64,000 nucleotides of DNA from an uncultured Kordiimonas sp. (GCA_947503625.1 CANNEK010000004.1:248001-312000); one strand, 5' to 3'. Shown: positions 26,469-35,860, numbered from the stretch's first letter. A program made the numbers and translations. Notes: generated by a model not told the origin, from the sequence alone.

Positions 26469-29264
26469 TTACCCGAATTTCTTAAGAGATTGCCCCAACA
26501 GAATATAGAGCTTGCCCATATCTGAAGAAATTAGTGTCACTGAAAGCGCGCTGCCTTTGTCCCCTATCATGGCACGCTCCATCAAACCTTCGAAATCACG
26601 ACAGTAGCGCGCCACAGTTTCGCGGAACTCGCTGTCCAGTTTAAATTTGTCTGCAATAGCTTTGCGTGTTGCCCGGTCGCCGATTTTGAGTGTGCGGCGC
26701 ATGAACACTGATTTGTCTCCCTGAAGATACTCTTCCCATATGGTATCTGGCAGATCCTGCGACAGGGCCTTGTTTATATCGATAGAAACGGATTGCAGGC
26801 TTTCCATCAGAAGGGCAGAGGTGCGCGCAAAATCGTTCTTCGTCGCAGCAATAATGCGCTTTTCGACCTCTGCCGTTTTCTCAATGAACTGCTCTGCCTG
26901 CTGGGCAATTTTGTCAGATTCGGTGCCAAGCCGCATCGCGAGCAATGCGCTTTCTTTCTCTGCGCTTTCTGCGCTGTCCTGATAGTCGGACAACACACGA
27001 TTCAGCGTTGCCTGCATCTGTTCCTGAAGGTATGTGATGCGCTCGCTAGCTTTATCGCTGATCTCGGTCATACTGGCGGTTAGTTCTTCACCAGTGTTTT
27101 CCACTGATTTGCGCATGTCTGTCTGCGCGCGCTCTGTCTGGTCCATCAACGCCTGACTGGACGCATCCAGTCTGGCTGCGGCGTCAGTGGAACTCTCGGC
27201 AAACTGAGCGATCTGCGCGTCCATGCGTTCTGTTGAACGATCAAGGCTTTGGATCACTTCGCCCGCTTCTTCGATGATGCGTTCGCGCTCTCCGGCGAAA
27301 GCTTCAGCAGCGCGCCCCAGTTTTTGGCTGGTTTCATATAACTGTTCGTCCAGAACGGCTGCATTTTTGCTCAGTTCGCCGCTCTTTTCCTGAACTGTCT
27401 CTGAGGCTTGGTTTGCCTTGTCTTCGAGTTCAACGACTGCGCCTCTCAATGTGTCGGTTTTTTCGCTCAGGTAGCTTTCTGCCTCACCGGCTTTGTCCTG
27501 AAGGGCATTTGTCTGGGAGGTGAACCTTTCTGCGGCTTCGATAACCTTGCTGGCAGCCTCGCCTGATGCGGCATTCAAGGCATCGCGCTGGCGGGTCAGG
27601 TCTTCTTCAAGCCGCGAGAGCTTCATGCGTGTATCGCTCAAAAGTTCAGACAAAACCTCACTCTGTTCACTCATCTTGCCTTGTACACTTTCAATTTCGT
27701 CTTTCGTCTGGCGCGATTGTTCGGCAAGGTTATGTGCACGTGTTTCCACCTTGTCTGCCGTTGCCGAGAGAGTGCTGCCTGCTTCTTCACCAGCTCTAGC
27801 AAGTTCGGCCATCTGATCTTCCACACCTGCGCGCAATTGCCGGATATGCTGCAAAGTTCGCTCTGCTGTTGCCTCAGCTTCTGCCGTTGCCGCCGAGTTT
27901 TGTTGGTCGATCGTGCTCAGGGTTGTGTCCAGGGCCCGTTTGGCGCGTTCAAGACCGTCTTCAAGCACGAGGTCTACTTGCTTGGCATGTTCCAGAACCT
28001 GTTTGCCTGTCTCTTCTGTTGTCGTCAGCATCTGCGCGTTAACACGTTCGCTGGTTTCAAGAGCGGACGTGCTGTGTGCCTCCAGCGACTGACCTGCCTG
28101 TTCCAGCATTTCCTTGGCCTGAGTAACGGTCTCGATAACCTGGGCGGACATGGATTGCGCGCGCTCTGAGAAGACTTTTGACACATCATTGGTGCTATCA
28201 AGGGCTTCTGTGGCCGCGGTGCGTACCTCACCGACATGGGTGCGCAGGCTTTCTTCAATTTTGGCAGATTCCGCCGCTGCCAGTTCCGCCAGCTCTTTGA
28301 GAACGGTTCCCTGTGTTGTCATATGCTCAGACAGTTCCGCGGAACGACCTTCCAGACCTTCAACGTCATGGCGGAATTTTGCCATGCCGCCCAGCACCTT
28401 GTCGGTAACAGCTTGCAGCCTCAACTCCACATCGACAGCGATGTCCTGAACCTCGTTCACACGGCTGCTGACATGGTCACCAGCTTTATCAAGCCGTGTT
28501 TCAAAGTCCTCGGTTGCCTTGCCGAATGCCTCAAGACTGCTATTCACCCGCTCGCGTGCATGGTCGGCGGTTGCTGCGGCTGTTGTGCCGGCACCTTCGA
28601 CTTTGGCACTCATGTCATTCATGTTGCGTTCCAGCGATGTGACGCGTGTTTCGACCTCTTGGGTCAATTCCATAATAGCGGTACGCTCACGCTCGAGAAG
28701 TTCTCGTATGCTTGCCGTGCGTGCTTCGGTGTCGGCGGTTGCAGAGAACAGATCACTGATCTGGGACTGAAATCTGTTTTCCAGATTTTCAAGCCGGTCA
28801 GAGGCCAAATCAGCAACTGCATCAATATTGGTGATTTCCTTGATCAATGTCTTGTTTAGCTGGGCAAGGCGTTGTTCTGCAACCTCAACGGGCGCGACAG
28901 CCCTGTTCAGGTTTTGCGAGATGGCCAGCCGTCTTTCCAGCAAGGGGTCGGTTCTCTGGAAGGCGAGGGCGACCAACCAGAAAATAGCAACAGGCGTACT
29001 GTAGCCAGCAACAAGGCTCGCGATATCTATGGGGCCGAAAGGCTGCGCGCTGATTGGCGCGACCGCAAACAAATAGTAAACAGCCAGTCCCGTCCATGCG
29101 ATGGACAGGGCTCCTGCGAGAAAAACCGGCATAAGCCGTCGGCGGTTGCGAGCCTGTTTGTTCGCAATGGCCTTATCTTGCTCGCTAGCAGTTGCTTCAC
29201 TGCTGTTCGCTGCTTTTTCATCTATCGATTTCATGTCTGGAAAATCCAGGTCAACTCTTGACAT
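26469..29264 (-). CDS. 931-aa membrane-anchored coiled-coil protein
   Basis: A polar N-terminus (1-43), two membrane helices near 44-72 and 80-106, a very long Ala/Glu/Ser/Thr-rich helical coiled-coil region from about 110 to 820, and a compact C-terminal domain (about 830-931) containing FMRRTLKIGDRATRKAIADK and RYCRDFEGLMERAM. The rod should extend for tens of nanometres on one side of the inner membrane, probably the cytoplasm because both termini fall on the same side. It resembles large alphaproteobacterial coiled-coil proteins of unknown function; cell-shape, polarity or chemoreceptor-like scaffolding are possible. No HAMP or methyl-accepting signature was seen. Confidence 0.75.
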   Translation of the reverse strand: MSRVDLDFPDMKSIDEKAANSSEATASEQDKAIANKQARNRRRLMPVFLAGALSIAWTGLAVYYLFAVAPISAQPFGPIDIASLVAGYSTPVAIFWLVALAFQRTDPLLERRLAISQNLNRAVAPVEVAEQRLAQLNKTLIKEITNIDAVADLASDRLENLENRFQSQISDLFSATADTEARTASIRELLERERTAIMELTQEVETRVTSLERNMNDMSAKVEGAGTTAAATADHARERVNSSLEAFGKATEDFETRLDKAGDHVSSRVNEVQDIAVDVELRLQAVTDKVLGGMAKFRHDVEGLEGRSAELSEHMTTQGTVLKELAELAAAESAKIEESLRTHVGEVRTAATEALDSTNDVSKVFSERAQSMSAQVIETVTQAKEMLEQAGQSLEAHSTSALETSERVNAQMLTTTEETGKQVLEHAKQVDLVLEDGLERAKRALDTTLSTIDQQNSAATAEAEATAERTLQHIRQLRAGVEDQMAELARAGEEAGSTLSATADKVETRAHNLAEQSRQTKDEIESVQGKMSEQSEVLSELLSDTRMKLSRLEEDLTRQRDALNAASGEAASKVIEAAERFTSQTNALQDKAGEAESYLSEKTDTLRGAVVELEDKANQASETVQEKSGELSKNAAVLDEQLYETSQKLGRAAEAFAGERERIIEEAGEVIQSLDRSTERMDAQIAQFAESSTDAAARLDASSQALMDQTERAQTDMRKSVENTGEELTASMTEISDKASERITYLQEQMQATLNRVLSDYQDSAESAEKESALLAMRLGTESDKIAQQAEQFIEKTAEVEKRIIAATKNDFARTSALLMESLQSVSIDINKALSQDLPDTIWEEYLQGDKSVFMRRTLKIGDRATRKAIADKFKLDSEFRETVARYCRDFEGLMERAMIGDKGSALSVTLISSDMGKLYILLGQSLKKFG

Positions 29265-29452
29265 TTCAGCCGCCCCTCAGCCCCGATCGTCTTACTTTAA
29301 CAGTTTCATTTTCATGTCAAAGCGTCAACTATTGCGTCGATTTGCGGTCAACTTCTTCTCTTAATGCGCAAGAGTTATGGCAAAAACATGGATTTCCTCT
29401 ATTATAGAGCAGGTTTTATCGCCATGCAGCCATGATCAAAGGGACAGGATCA

Positions 29453-29722
29453 ATGACTGAAACAATTGAACAAACACGCACCAGCCAGGGGCGGTCATCC
29501 GCGTTAAGTGCCGCTCAACGCCGCTATCTCGAACGTGGCCTGTCGGAGCCGGGTGGCAAGCTGCCTCTGTTTGACAAAAATGGGCAGCGGATCAAAGACC
29601 AGACCATTAAGGCCTGTATAAAAAACGGCTGGGCTGAACATTGGTACCGCAACCCGATCAAGCCAGACTGGCTGGTCTGTAAACTGACCAGATCAGGTCG
29701 CTCTGCATTGAAGGCGAAATAG
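29453..29722 (+). CDS. Hypothetical 89-aa protein
   Basis: 89 aa from ATG 29453, preferred to 29432 because AGGA lies about 7 bases upstream. LSAAQRRYLERGLSEPGGKLPLFD at residues 22-45 and a helical C-terminus resemble a winged-helix-like small domain, but no family can be named. It is followed 2 bp later by the HPt gene, so it may belong to the phosphorelay operon. Confidence 0.6.
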   Translation: MTETIEQTRTSQGRSSALSAAQRRYLERGLSEPGGKLPLFDKNGQRIKDQTIKACIKNGWAEHWYRNPIKPDWLVCKLTRSGRSALKAK

Positions 29723-29724
29723 AC

Positions 29725-30081
29725 GTGGCTGAATCTTCCTGGGACGAAACTGTTCTGCTTGATGAAAAACACCTGCGCGAGTTTACGGGCGGTGACACGG
29801 GTTTCCAGCGTCAGGTGCTTGGTATCTTTCTCGAAAATGCTCCTTTGTATCTTGAAACCCTGTGCCGTGACGGCAATGACAACTGGCGATCAGATGCGCA
29901 TAAACTGAAAGGAGCAGCGCGCAGTATAGGTGCGTGGCGACTGGCACGGGAAGCGGAACGCGCCGAACAGCTTGGATATCCTGCCGATAATGACCCGAAG
30001 CGGATAAGAATCGCTAAAGAACTCCAGGTAAGGCTGGAGCAAACAATCAGATACATAAACGAAGATACTGAATTCGCATAA
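29725..30081 (+). CDS. HPt phosphotransfer protein 1
   Basis: 118 aa, single histidine phosphotransfer domain. The phospho-accepting His59 is in the motif AHKLKGAARSIG, with the classic H-x-L-K-G pattern. HPt domains relay phosphate between receiver domains. GTG start 2 bp after the preceding gene. The receiver protein at 30175 and a second HPt at 30719 lie downstream, making a compact phosphorelay set with no histidine kinase in the window. Confidence 0.82.
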   Translation: MAESSWDETVLLDEKHLREFTGGDTGFQRQVLGIFLENAPLYLETLCRDGNDNWRSDAHKLKGAARSIGAWRLAREAERAEQLGYPADNDPKRIRIAKELQVRLEQTIRYINEDTEFA

Positions 30082-30174
30082 GAACCCATAATATATAATA
30101 AATTTGACCATTAACCTGTTAGGCCGTTAAGATTTGACTGGGGGTCAACCAGAGGGTTGGCATAAGGTTCGTCT

Positions 30175-30726
30175 ATGAGTGATTATGATTTTGACAGAGT
30201 GAATGTATTGCTGGCTGAGGACAGCCCGTTTATCCGCTCGCTGCTTGTCAACTCACTAAAGGTGCTGGGTGTTGGTAATGTATTTGCGGTTGAACATGGT
30301 GGCGATGCCATCCATTTCCTGCAACGTGTGAAAAACGAGCCAATGCGAGTTGGTGTTCAGCAGATTGATATCATTATTTCAAACTGGGACATGCACCCCA
30401 TCGACGGGATGATGTTTTTGCGATGGGTCCGCCGGCACAAGGATAGCCCTGACAGGTTTGTTCCTTTCATGCTTATCACCAGTTACACCGAACCGGAGCG
30501 CATTGTTCAGGCACGGGAAATGGGTGTGACAGACATGTTGGCAAAGCCGTTCACCATCAAGCATATCGGTGAAAAGCTTATATCGATTATCGAACGTCCA
30601 AGACAGTTTGTGCATAACGCTGATTTCTTCGGGCCTGACCGACGGCGCCAGAAACTGGGGCCTCCGGGTGAGGAACGCCGTGTCCTTACAGACAAGAGCG
30701 AAGGCGTGGAGATTATCCGTGGATAA
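30175..30726 (+). CDS. Stand-alone receiver protein with displaced phospho-Asp
   Basis: 183 aa: a CheY-like receiver domain (about 8-142) plus a basic C-terminal tail containing FFGPDRRRQ. The acidic pair is Glu15-Asp16, the switch Thr/Ser is near 102-103 and the conserved Lys is Lys124 in AKPF. At the phosphoacceptor site the sequence reads S-N-W-D-M-H-P, where CheY has S-D-W-N-M-P; so Asn70 occupies the Asp57 position and an Asp follows two residues later. It may be a pseudo-receiver, or phosphorylated on the shifted Asp72. It overlaps the next gene by 8 bp. Confidence 0.82.
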   Translation: MSDYDFDRVNVLLAEDSPFIRSLLVNSLKVLGVGNVFAVEHGGDAIHFLQRVKNEPMRVGVQQIDIIISNWDMHPIDGMMFLRWVRRHKDSPDRFVPFMLITSYTEPERIVQAREMGVTDMLAKPFTIKHIGEKLISIIERPRQFVHNADFFGPDRRRQKLGPPGEERRVLTDKSEGVEIIRG

Positions 30727-31222
30727 GAAAAAGGTCATCGTTCGCTTTTACCGGTTTCAGAACCGCCTAAAGGAAAAAACCGCAGGACTTGCCCCGGGTA
30801 AGACATCTATTTCATCTGATGCGCTTGAAGCAGCGGAAAAAGCGCTCAACAAGATGTCGGAAGACTATCCAGACTGGGTTTCCGGTTTGATTGTAAAGCT
30901 GCAGGAACAACATGGCCGCTGTGTCGACACACCAGAAAAACGTCATGAATTTTTCGAGGAAATCAATCATATCGCTCACGATATGAAGGGGCAGGGGGGA
31001 ACATTTGGCTACCCTTTGATAACCCAGTTTTCTGACAGCCTTTATGGCTTTACCGTCAAGCGGCCCGGCGAAATCTCGGATAATCAGGTAGAGCTTGTGA
31101 AATCGCATGTAGATAGCATGCGCGCAGTGATTCGCGGTCGCGTTTCAGGCGATGGCGGCGAGATTGGTGAAAAACTGTCGCAAAGTCTCGAAGAAGCGAT
31201 TGAAAAATATGACGATAACTAA
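30719..31222 (+). CDS. HPt-like phosphotransfer protein 2
   Basis: About 168 aa from GTG 30719, which has GGAG about 8 bases upstream and overlaps the receiver gene stop. The longer frame back to 30569 runs inside the receiver gene and is not used. HIAHDMKGQGGTFGYPLI near residues 84-101 fits the HPt motif H-x-x-K-G-x-G, with His87 as candidate phospho-site. It is likely the partner of the upstream receiver. The basic N-terminus (VDKKKVIVRFYRFQNRLK) is unusual. Confidence 0.72.
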   Translation: MDKKKVIVRFYRFQNRLKEKTAGLAPGKTSISSDALEAAEKALNKMSEDYPDWVSGLIVKLQEQHGRCVDTPEKRHEFFEEINHIAHDMKGQGGTFGYPLITQFSDSLYGFTVKRPGEISDNQVELVKSHVDSMRAVIRGRVSGDGGEIGEKLSQSLEEAIEKYDDN

Positions 31223-31251
31223 CGATCAGTGCCAGAGTAACACTGATCGTT
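31221..31251. terminator. Perfect 11-bp stem between HPt2 and alkaline phosphatase
   Basis: AACGATCAGTG / 9-base loop / CACTGATCGTT overlapping the stop of the HPt gene. The following T-richness (GTTATTTTAT) is modest. It separates convergent genes and likely terminates both. Confidence 0.6.
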
Positions 31252-31262
31252 AGCCTGTTATT

Positions 31263-32813
31263 TTATCGTTTTCCGGCTCTTTTCCGCAGGTTCAAAGCAT
31301 GGTCTATGATGTGGAAAACCACATTTTGCTCCATTGTTCCGGTAGCCAGATGCGACCAAGGCCCAATAGCAAATAAAGCAACGTCTTCGCCGCCATGGGT
31401 TTCACTTCTGGTTGGAACCAGAGCCTGCTGCATATGGTCAATAGCTTGTGCTTCTTCTTGTGTCAGTGCAGGCCTTTCGCCTTCAACAGCGCCGTGCCCG
31501 TTGTGATACCCGAGGGTTGTGTATGGTTTGCCATCCCGAGCGAGCAGAGGTTCGTTGCTTTCCAGTTCGATAGGCGTTACCAAACCGAAAATCGGATTGC
31601 CGCGCCTTGGATAGCCAGCAATTGTGAATACATGGCTGTGGTCGGCGGTTACGAGGATCAGGGTCTCGGACAAATCGACCATTGATGCGGCTTTTTCCAC
31701 AGCTTTCGACAGGGCAACAGCGTCATGCAGTGCTCGCTGCGCATTGCCGGCATGGTGACCATGATCAACACGGCCACCTTCTACCATTAGATAAAACCCG
31801 TCATCGTCTTTTGAAAGCATGTTGATCGCGGTCTCTGTCATCTCGGACAGGGACGGCTGAACTTTCTCCATAGACGGTCGTTCGATGCGGTCGAGCTCAA
31901 AGTCCATATGGCTGTGATCAAACAGTCCGAGCAGTCTGCTGGTGCTATCCAGGTCAACCGCGGCAAGGGCTTCGCCGTCGGCGACATAGACTGCACCGTC
32001 TCTGGACGCCAACCATTCCTGCGTTAAATCACGCCCGTCCGAGCGCCAGCCTTTCTCTGTACCCGAGGGCAGGAAGTTACTGCGGCCTCCACCAAGAGCA
32101 ACCTCGAGGCCGTTACCTCCGAGATCGTCAAGGATTTGGGAAGCGATATCCCTGCAGCCTTCAGAGTTTTCAGGCAGCGCGGAATCACTTTCCCAGTTTC
32201 GTGCAGGGGAGACTGCATAGACCGCAGCAGGCGTAGCATGGGTAAGGCGTGCCGTTGATACAACGCCTGTGCTCATGCCGATGTTCTCAGCATAGGCGGC
32301 AATCGGTGTTAATGTGTTTGCGGTTATGTTTTCGCACGAGCGCTGCTGTTGCAGGGGCCCCGTATTGATAACGCCAACGCGTGTCTTTATGCCGGTATTC
32401 AGTGCAGTTGCGGTTCCTGCACTGTCCGGGACCTGAGCATCCACATTGTATGTTTTGACCAGTGCAGTGTGTGGAAACTTTTCGAAACTGAGGTAGTTTT
32501 CTTCGCCCGGCTCGCCTTTTAACTGCCCATCAAGGATACGCGCAGCTGTGAGTGTTGAAACACCCATACCGTCACCCACAAACAAAATAACGTTCTTTGC
32601 CTGCCGCGTGTTGGGTGTGTTGGCAAGCCGCGCCGCGATGGCGGCTTCGCCGTCAGCAAGCCAGCTCTGGTTTGTGCCAAGCATTTCTGGCGTTAAGCTT
32701 GGAACCGGATTTTCATCGTCCATTGATATCGCGGTGGTCCATGCAATCGCAGACACTATAGCGGTGCCGCAAACTGATCTCATGAAACGAGTTCCCGGAC
32801 GAAATTTCTTCAT
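31263..32813 (-). CDS. phoA: Alkaline phosphatase (PhoA family)
   Basis: 516 aa with an N-terminal signal-like segment. PhoA residues are present: ILFVGDGMGVS near 75-85 (metal Asp), VPDSAGTATA near 127-136 (nucleophile Ser130 region), VEGGRVDHGHHAGN (metal ligands), TADHSHVF and a late GYHNGHGAVEGER. It removes phosphate from exported organic phosphates in the periplasm. No pho box was sought with confidence. The gene stands alone. Confidence 0.9.
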   Translation of the reverse strand: MKKFRPGTRFMRSVCGTAIVSAIAWTTAISMDDENPVPSLTPEMLGTNQSWLADGEAAIAARLANTPNTRQAKNVILFVGDGMGVSTLTAARILDGQLKGEPGEENYLSFEKFPHTALVKTYNVDAQVPDSAGTATALNTGIKTRVGVINTGPLQQQRSCENITANTLTPIAAYAENIGMSTGVVSTARLTHATPAAVYAVSPARNWESDSALPENSEGCRDIASQILDDLGGNGLEVALGGGRSNFLPSGTEKGWRSDGRDLTQEWLASRDGAVYVADGEALAAVDLDSTSRLLGLFDHSHMDFELDRIERPSMEKVQPSLSEMTETAINMLSKDDDGFYLMVEGGRVDHGHHAGNAQRALHDAVALSKAVEKAASMVDLSETLILVTADHSHVFTIAGYPRRGNPIFGLVTPIELESNEPLLARDGKPYTTLGYHNGHGAVEGERPALTQEEAQAIDHMQQALVPTRSETHGGEDVALFAIGPWSHLATGTMEQNVVFHIIDHALNLRKRAGKR

Positions 32814-33132
32814 TGTTTAATCCCTGTTCGAATTCCAATGCCTCAGGCCTAGCAAGGAATGTGTGTTGTTAAAAGGAGTTTGTCATTCATGCAACCGGCA
32901 GGGCCAGCTGTAGTGTCGAAAACACATGGCGATTATAGCGAATTCGATGACATTTGTGTGAAGGGCATACGACCGGAGTTTATGGGTTTATCAGCATGTC
33001 GCAGGCCCGGCTCCGTTGGTCGACTTGGCTTTGAACCAGACGCTGCAGCTCCCATCTTTATCAAAGCAACCAGCGATAAATGACTGGTTGTCATACGACA
33101 TGGCGACACGAACGATAGCGAGGAGAAACACA
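32814..33132. other. Intergenic region, 319 bp, with small hairpin
   Basis: Divergent promoter region between phoA (minus) and the TonB-C gene (plus). Contains AACCAG / 10-base loop / CTGGTT at 33068-33089, about 45 bp before the downstream start. A longer open frame upstream (33016-33132) in frame with the TonB-C gene has no ribosome-binding site and is not counted. No other structure seen. Confidence 0.4.
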
Positions 33133-33663
33133 ATGAGTTTCGTTCAAACCGACAACAACATTACAGGCAATTTTTCCAAGAAAACCACTCAAAGGACCGC
33201 TGCTGTATTTGCGGCTGCGGCGATGTTCGCTTTTGCAGGCACAGCGCAGGCAGACGAAGATACCGGTCTGCAATCCTGGATTGACGGCGCAGATCGTGCC
33301 GTTGATGACGTGATGGTTTATCCGTCTTTTGCTGCCAAGAGGGGCAATTCGGGTAGATCCATTTTCGCGGTAACTATCAATCGAAACGGCGATGTTATTG
33401 ACAGTGAACTTGTCGAAACTGACGGCAGCCATAGTCTGAGGTCTGCGGCACAGCGTGTGGTAAAGCGCGCGGACTTTCCTGCTCTGCCAGCTTCTTATGT
33501 CGGCAGAGAACTGAAGTTCAGTCTGCGCCTTAATTACGCCATAGCCGGGTCGGCAATGGAGGCCAGAGCCTTAAAGCGTGGCACGAAGGTAAGCGGCGAA
33601 CAGGTAGCATACGGTAAACCCTATGCCAGCCGGGTTACCATTCTTTCTGACACAGCAGATTAA
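33133..33663 (+). CDS. Periplasmic TonB C-terminal-domain protein
   Basis: 176 aa from ATG 33133, which has AGGAG 9 bases upstream. Signal peptide ends near GTAQAD. The rest is a TonB C-terminal domain: YPSFAAKRGNSGRSIFAVTINRNGDVID then RVVKRADFPALP. There is no transmembrane anchor or proline-rich span, so it cannot work as an ordinary energy-coupling TonB; it is a free periplasmic version of the receptor-touching domain. Function unknown. Confidence 0.75.
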   Translation: MSFVQTDNNITGNFSKKTTQRTAAVFAAAAMFAFAGTAQADEDTGLQSWIDGADRAVDDVMVYPSFAAKRGNSGRSIFAVTINRNGDVIDSELVETDGSHSLRSAAQRVVKRADFPALPASYVGRELKFSLRLNYAIAGSAMEARALKRGTKVSGEQVAYGKPYASRVTILSDTAD

Positions 33664-33680
33664 TCCTGTTGATGAATGTA

Positions 33681-33707
33681 GGGGGAGGGCGCTTTGGCGC
33701 CCCCTTA
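33681..33707. terminator. Terminator between TonB-C gene and VWA gene
   Basis: A GGGCGC / TTTG / GCGCCC core hairpin within a G- and C-run, followed by TTATT on the plus strand. It separates convergent genes. Confidence 0.7.
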
Positions 33708-33713
33708 TTGGCT

Positions 33714-34892
33714 TTAGCGACGCAGTTCACGCATGGCGCCATCAATACCTGATAGCGTAAGCGGGAACATTTTGTCGTGCACAAGAGATTTCATAATCTG
33801 GATAGACTGGCTATAGCGCCAGTGTTCTTCAGGGATGGGGTTAAGCCACACAGCGCGATTATAGATATTGCTTACGCGGTTCATCCAGACTTCACCTGCT
33901 TCCTCGTTCCAGTGTTCAACAGAGCCGCCGGGATAGGTGATTTCATAGGGACTCATGGACGCATCACCAATGAAGATAACCTTATAGTCGTGAGGGTAGG
34001 TGTGCAGCACATCCATTGTTGAGATATGGTCATTGTGCCGACGGCTATTGTCTTTCCATACGCGCTCATAAAGACAGTTGTGAAAGTAAAAGAATTCAAG
34101 GTGTTTGAATTCGCTGCGCGCGGCTGAAAACAGTTCCTCGCAGATTTTGATATGAGGGTCCATTGAGCCACCCACGTCAAAAAACAATAGAAGCTTTACG
34201 GCATTGTGGCGCTCGGGCACCATCTTGATATCCAGATAGCCGTTGTGGGCTGTGGCATGGATGGTACCATCCAGGTCCAGTTCTGTTGCTTCACCCTCAC
34301 GCGCAAACTGGCGCAGTTTTCTAAGTGCGACCTTTATATTGCGGGTACCCAGTTCCACACTGTCGTCTAGGTTTTTATATTCCCGCTTGTCCCAAACCTT
34401 GACGGCACGCCCGTGACGACCCTTGTCCTGGCCGATGCGAACGCCTTCAGGGTTATAGCCATAGGCACCAAACGGGCTTTTACCAGCTGTGCCGATCCAT
34501 TTGTTGCCGCCCTGATGGCGTTTTTCCTGTTCTTCCAGACGCTTTTTGAGCGTCTCCATAATCTCGTCCCAACTGCCGAGGGACTTGATTTCATCCATTT
34601 CTTCCTGGCTGAGATAGAGTTCGGCAAGTTTTTCGAGCCATTCTTCGGGTATTTCCACGGTTTCATCGTCTGTAATGAATTCAACACCCTCAAAGACCTT
34701 GCCAAAGACCCGGTCAAACTTGTCCAGGTTGGCTTCATCTTTCACGAAAGTAGACCGGGAAAGGTAATAGAAGTCATTGATGCTGAAATCAGCACAACCA
34801 GCTTCCATTGCCTCCATCAAGGTCAGATATTCCTTGATGCTAACGGGCAGACCGTTTTCCTTGAGGGCGTAAAAGAAGTTGGTGAACATCAA
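33714..34892 (-). CDS. CoxE-like VWA-domain protein
   Basis: 392 aa. The C-terminal half (about 230-392) is a von Willebrand A domain with a MIDAS motif in LFFDVGGSMD, where the second residue set is D-x-G-x-S as in CoxE proteins. The N-terminus is helical and charged. It is paired with a MoxR ATPase gene directly upstream (31 bp), the standard MoxR-VWA arrangement used as a chaperone to mature or insert cofactors in partner proteins. The client is unknown. Confidence 0.85.
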   Translation of the reverse strand: MMFTNFFYALKENGLPVSIKEYLTLMEAMEAGCADFSINDFYYLSRSTFVKDEANLDKFDRVFGKVFEGVEFITDDETVEIPEEWLEKLAELYLSQEEMDEIKSLGSWDEIMETLKKRLEEQEKRHQGGNKWIGTAGKSPFGAYGYNPEGVRIGQDKGRHGRAVKVWDKREYKNLDDSVELGTRNIKVALRKLRQFAREGEATELDLDGTIHATAHNGYLDIKMVPERHNAVKLLLFFDVGGSMDPHIKICEELFSAARSEFKHLEFFYFHNCLYERVWKDNSRRHNDHISTMDVLHTYPHDYKVIFIGDASMSPYEITYPGGSVEHWNEEAGEVWMNRVSNIYNRAVWLNPIPEEHWRYSQSIQIMKSLVHDKMFPLTLSGIDGAMRELRR

Positions 34893-34923
34893 ACAATCTC
34901 GGCGCTGGTAAATACGCTTGGCA

Positions 34924-35769
34924 CTATACCGATTTCCGGCGGTTCATGAAGGCAAGGCGTTCAAACAGATGGACGTCCAGTTCGTTTTTAAGAAGGGCTC
35001 CGTGTAACGGCGGTATTAGGCTTGAAGGGTCCTTGGATTTCAGGACTTCCTCAGGAAGTTCTTCCGACATCAGTAGCTTAAGCCAATCAAGAAGTTCGCT
35101 GGTAGACGGTTTCTTCTTTAAACCCGGCACTTCGCGGATTTCAAAAAAGATATTCAATGCGTCCCTGACGAGCTTTTTCGAAATGTCCGGATAGTGAACG
35201 TCGATGATTTCCTTCATCGTTTCTTCATCGGGGAATTTAATGAAATGAAAGAAACAGCGCCGCAGGAATGCATCGGGTAGCTCTTTTTCATTGTTTGATG
35301 TGATAATAACGATCGGGCGGTTGACCGCTTTTACCGTTTCGCCCGTTTCGTATACATGAAATTCCATCCGGTCCAGTTCCAGAAGCAGATCATTCGGGAA
35401 CTCGATGTCCGCCTTGTCGATCTCGTCGATCAAAAGAACCGGGGTGTTATCACTTGTGAACGCTTCCCAGAGTTTGCCTTTTTTGATGTAGTTGCGAATA
35501 TCTTTAACTTTTTCATCGCCAAGCTGGCTGTCCCTCAGTCTTGATACCGCGTCATATTCATAGAGGCCCTGCTGTGCCTTCGTTGTTGACTTGATGTGCC
35601 ATTCAATCAGTTCGCTACCAAAGGCTTCAGCCACCTCGTGGGCGAGAACAGTTTTACCTGTGCCCGGCTCGCCTTTGATGAGAAGCGGGCGCCTTAACGT
35701 CGCCGCTGCGTTAACGGCAACTTTCAGATCATCGGTTGCTACATAGTTTTCAGTGCCTGCAAATTGCAT
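34924..35769 (-). CDS. MoxR-family AAA+ ATPase
   Basis: 281 aa. Walker A GEPGTGKT near 36-43, Walker B VLLIDEIDKAD near 111-121, sensor 1 in IVIITSNNE and an arginine finger in LPDAFLRRCFF. It probably works with the adjacent VWA protein to remodel a protein or install a cofactor. The pair is conserved in alphaproteobacteria. Intergenic DNA upstream (35770-35990, 221 bp) has no other gene. Confidence 0.9.
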   Translation of the reverse strand: MQFAGTENYVATDDLKVAVNAAATLRRPLLIKGEPGTGKTVLAHEVAEAFGSELIEWHIKSTTKAQQGLYEYDAVSRLRDSQLGDEKVKDIRNYIKKGKLWEAFTSDNTPVLLIDEIDKADIEFPNDLLLELDRMEFHVYETGETVKAVNRPIVIITSNNEKELPDAFLRRCFFHFIKFPDEETMKEIIDVHYPDISKKLVRDALNIFFEIREVPGLKKKPSTSELLDWLKLLMSEELPEEVLKSKDPSSLIPPLHGALLKNELDVHLFERLAFMNRRKSV

Positions 35770-35860
35770 GAGACGAATACTCCACCGTCTAGATTCGTGT
35801 ATGTCTAAAGCTAGAGCTAGCGCATTGCGCAGCGGTTTCCAATGATTGAAGGGAATATTT

